Below are positions 5,238 to 6,808 of a stretch of 6,808 bases of DNA, one piece after another (positions within the stretch are counted from its first letter, which is position 1; every line of letters begins with the position of its first letter). This stretch comes from Treponema sp. UBA2869. Lineage in GTDB: Bacteria; Spirochaetota; Spirochaetia; Treponematales; Treponemataceae. A program made the translations under genes and the position numbers. Below the pieces are notes generated by a model that saw only the letters and a list, made by a program, of their open reading frames with translations, did no database searches and was not told the origin of the DNA. The stretch spans positions 29,782 through 36,589 of the forward strand of contig DEEV01000033.1 of NCBI GenBank assembly GCA_002350445.1. The letters run 5' to 3'.

Positions 5238-6713
5238 TTAAAATATAAGACTGTCGTATTTTGCCAGCAGTTCCTTTATTTTTTCCATATAATGATTGAT
5301 TTTTGTCTGCTCTTCGCTGGACGGTTTACCTTTTTTATAAAATTTATTTATAAGCCGCATGTAGGCTAAAATTGCCGCTTTTTCAGTTACTTCCTGCAAT
5401 TTGTCTTTAGCATCAGTTTTAAGGTAGTTCCGCAGGAAGAAATCATAAAATTTAAGTTCAGTTTTATATGTGTAGCCCATGAATTTTTCGACTGCGGCGG
5501 TGTCATCTTCGCCAAGAACAACGTAAAAATAGTAAAGGTCACTTATTTCTCCAATCGGATGCCCGTAAGAAAGCCGGTCCATATCAATTAAAAGCGGCTC
5601 GTTTTTTTGAAGAAAAACATTGCCCGTGTGAAAATCTCCGTGCAGCATATTATTATATTCAGAAAGTTGTTCAATCAGTTTAACGTATTTTGCGGCAAGT
5701 TTTTCATCTTCGTTTTTGATTCCTCCTTCTACATAATGTAAAAGGCGTTCAGAAACGCACGGGAAGTCTTTTTTATCAACAGAAATGTCATGAATTGTAT
5801 GAGCCAGATCTGCCATAATTTTTGCGTAGAATTCAACTTGTCCCGGGGCGCGTGCAATGTGCTGCGAAACAGTTTCTGAATCAAGAAGTTCGTACATTGC
5901 TCCATATTTGTTCCCTACAGAAACAATTCCAAAGGAAATTGCCGTAGGAATTCCAAGAATAAAAGCTTTGCGACTGGATGCAATTTCTTTTTCTACGTCG
6001 CAGTACGTGTTTTTTTCGTTATAAACCTTAATTACAAGTTCCTCATCATAGCGGTAAACTTCGCCTTTAGCTCCGCGGCCGACCATTTTACAGCCTTCTA
6101 CAGAAACTTCTTTATATTTTCTGTATTTTTCCTTTTCTGAATCAAAAGTTCCCGGCCAGATATAATTAATGTGCTTTATAAGTTCTTTAAATGCGCCTGT
6201 TTTATTAAGCGAAAGTTCTACAGTTTCTGCAATGGTTTTATAATACCACTGGTGCATTTTTGGATCAGGCTGATTAAGTTTTTTCCAAAGTTCTTCGCCT
6301 TGTTCAGAATAACTTTGAGCAATTGAACGCAGGTTTGCAAGTTTGTCTGCAAGCCAGAGCATTTTTACACCAATATCTTTACTGTTTTGCAAAACCTGAA
6401 GTGATTCGTCTTTGCGGCGTTTCCAGGTTGCGGTTTTATTTTCTCCCGGATATTTTGGCTCAGATTCAGATGAAACAAGAGCTGCAACTCTCTTTCCAAA
6501 ACGGCTTTCAATTTCTTCCATAGAGCCGTCTGTATCTTCGACAATGTCGTGCAGGATTCCTGCGGTTATGATTTCTTCGTCTTCGGTTAGCGTTGCAAGA
6601 ATCTGGGCAACTTCCATAGGATGCAGAATATAGGGAATGTGATGCAGTTTACGGTTTTTTCCCTGATGCATAACCGTGGCATAAATAATTGCTTCTTCAA
6701 TAAGTTTCATCAT
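5238..6713 (-). CDS. Fusion of RelA/SpoT-like HD (alarmone hydrolase-type) domain and APH-fold kinase domain
   Basis: 491 residues from the ATG at 6713; numbering follows that start. Residues about 1-180 match the small RSH-type HD family: H16, NRK (20-22), HP (H31), LHDIVEDT (H55, D56, E59, D60) and LADKLANLRSI (D123, N127). The known hydrolase residues all appear present, so (p)ppGpp or a related nucleotide is the likely substrate; no synthetase domain follows. Residues about 208-440 are an aminoglycoside-phosphotransferase/TIGR02172-like kinase fold: glycine loop GRGAKGEVY (212-220), lysine K229 in VIKVY, catalytic LHGDFHTGNV (H358, D360, N365), and metal-binding DMD (D377). Its substrate is unknown; drug resistance should not be assumed. 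The start is uncertain: ATG at 6713 or 6710 gives the expected N-terminus, with no clear Shine-Dalgarno. A TTG at 6755 would add 14 residues. It is probably first gene of the leftward operon. Confidence 0.82.
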   Translation of the reverse strand: MMKLIEEAIIYATVMHQGKNRKLHHIPYILHPMEVAQILATLTEDEEIITAGILHDIVEDTDGSMEEIESRFGKRVAALVSSESEPKYPGENKTATWKRRKDESLQVLQNSKDIGVKMLWLADKLANLRSIAQSYSEQGEELWKKLNQPDPKMHQWYYKTIAETVELSLNKTGAFKELIKHINYIWPGTFDSEKEKYRKYKEVSVEGCKMVGRGAKGEVYRYDEELVIKVYNEKNTYCDVEKEIASSRKAFILGIPTAISFGIVSVGNKYGAMYELLDSETVSQHIARAPGQVEFYAKIMADLAHTIHDISVDKKDFPCVSERLLHYVEGGIKNEDEKLAAKYVKLIEQLSEYNNMLHGDFHTGNVFLQKNEPLLIDMDRLSYGHPIGEISDLYYFYVVLGEDDTAAVEKFMGYTYKTELKFYDFFLRNYLKTDAKDKLQEVTEKAAILAYMRLINKFYKKGKPSSEEQTKINHYMEKIKELLAKYDSLIF

Positions 6714-6721
6714 ATAAGAAT

Positions 6722-6749
6722 ATTTTAATACAGAATTTACATATTTCAA
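6722..6749 (-). promoter_or_regulatory. Candidate promoter of the leftward operon
   Basis: On the minus strand TTGAAA (6749-6744) and TAAAAT (6727-6722) are separated by 16 bases, close to the sigma-70 pattern. Transcription would begin at about 6715, almost at the ATG codons at 6713 and 6710. That would explain the lack of a Shine-Dalgarno there. The region is very AT-rich, so a chance match is possible. Confidence 0.35.
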
Positions 6750-6808
6750 TTTCAAAAAAAAGATGAATATATGTTTATTTTATGTTAAGAATATCTTTAA
6801 AACCTGTG

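Overview
The window looks like a piece of an AT-rich Gram-negative chromosome. A spirochaete of the Treponema type is my best guess, from the base composition, the signal-peptide-bearing barrel-like protein and the style of the SpoIIE/RsbW-type signalling pair. This is inference; no rRNA or other taxonomic marker is present.

Layout: genes in the left half (1-3094) read rightward and genes in the right half (3166-6713) read leftward. They converge on a strong hairpin terminator at about 3122-3167. Rightward, in order: a small secreted beta-barrel-like protein (34-717); a 140-base spacer built of a duplicated ribosome-binding/start cassette and three hairpins (719-855); a DinB/YfiT-fold protein (857-1387) with a hairpin/T-rich terminator candidate over its stop; an unrecognised 62-residue ORF with a strong Shine-Dalgarno sequence (1501-1689); and a MATE-family multidrug/sodium antiporter (1760-3094).

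Leftward, in order of transcription: a protein that joins an N-terminal RelA/SpoT-like HD (alarmone hydrolase-like) domain to a C-terminal aminoglycoside-phosphotransferase-fold kinase domain (6713-5238); a membrane sensor with HAMP and SpoIIE/PP2C phosphatase domains (5191-3587); and an RsbW-like anti-sigma/serine kinase ATPase (3585-3166). The three are close together (46 bases, then 1 base) and probably form one operon.

The phosphatase and RsbW-like kinase are the two opposing enzymes of a partner-switching circuit. The substrate of both, a STAS-domain antagonist, is not in the window. Having a probable (p)ppGpp-hydrolase-type domain in the same transcription unit suggests, but does not prove, a link between nucleotide-alarmone metabolism and this switch. 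The least explained parts are the HD-kinase fusion, the duplicated start cassette with its anti-Shine-Dalgarno-loop hairpin, and the small ORF at 1501.
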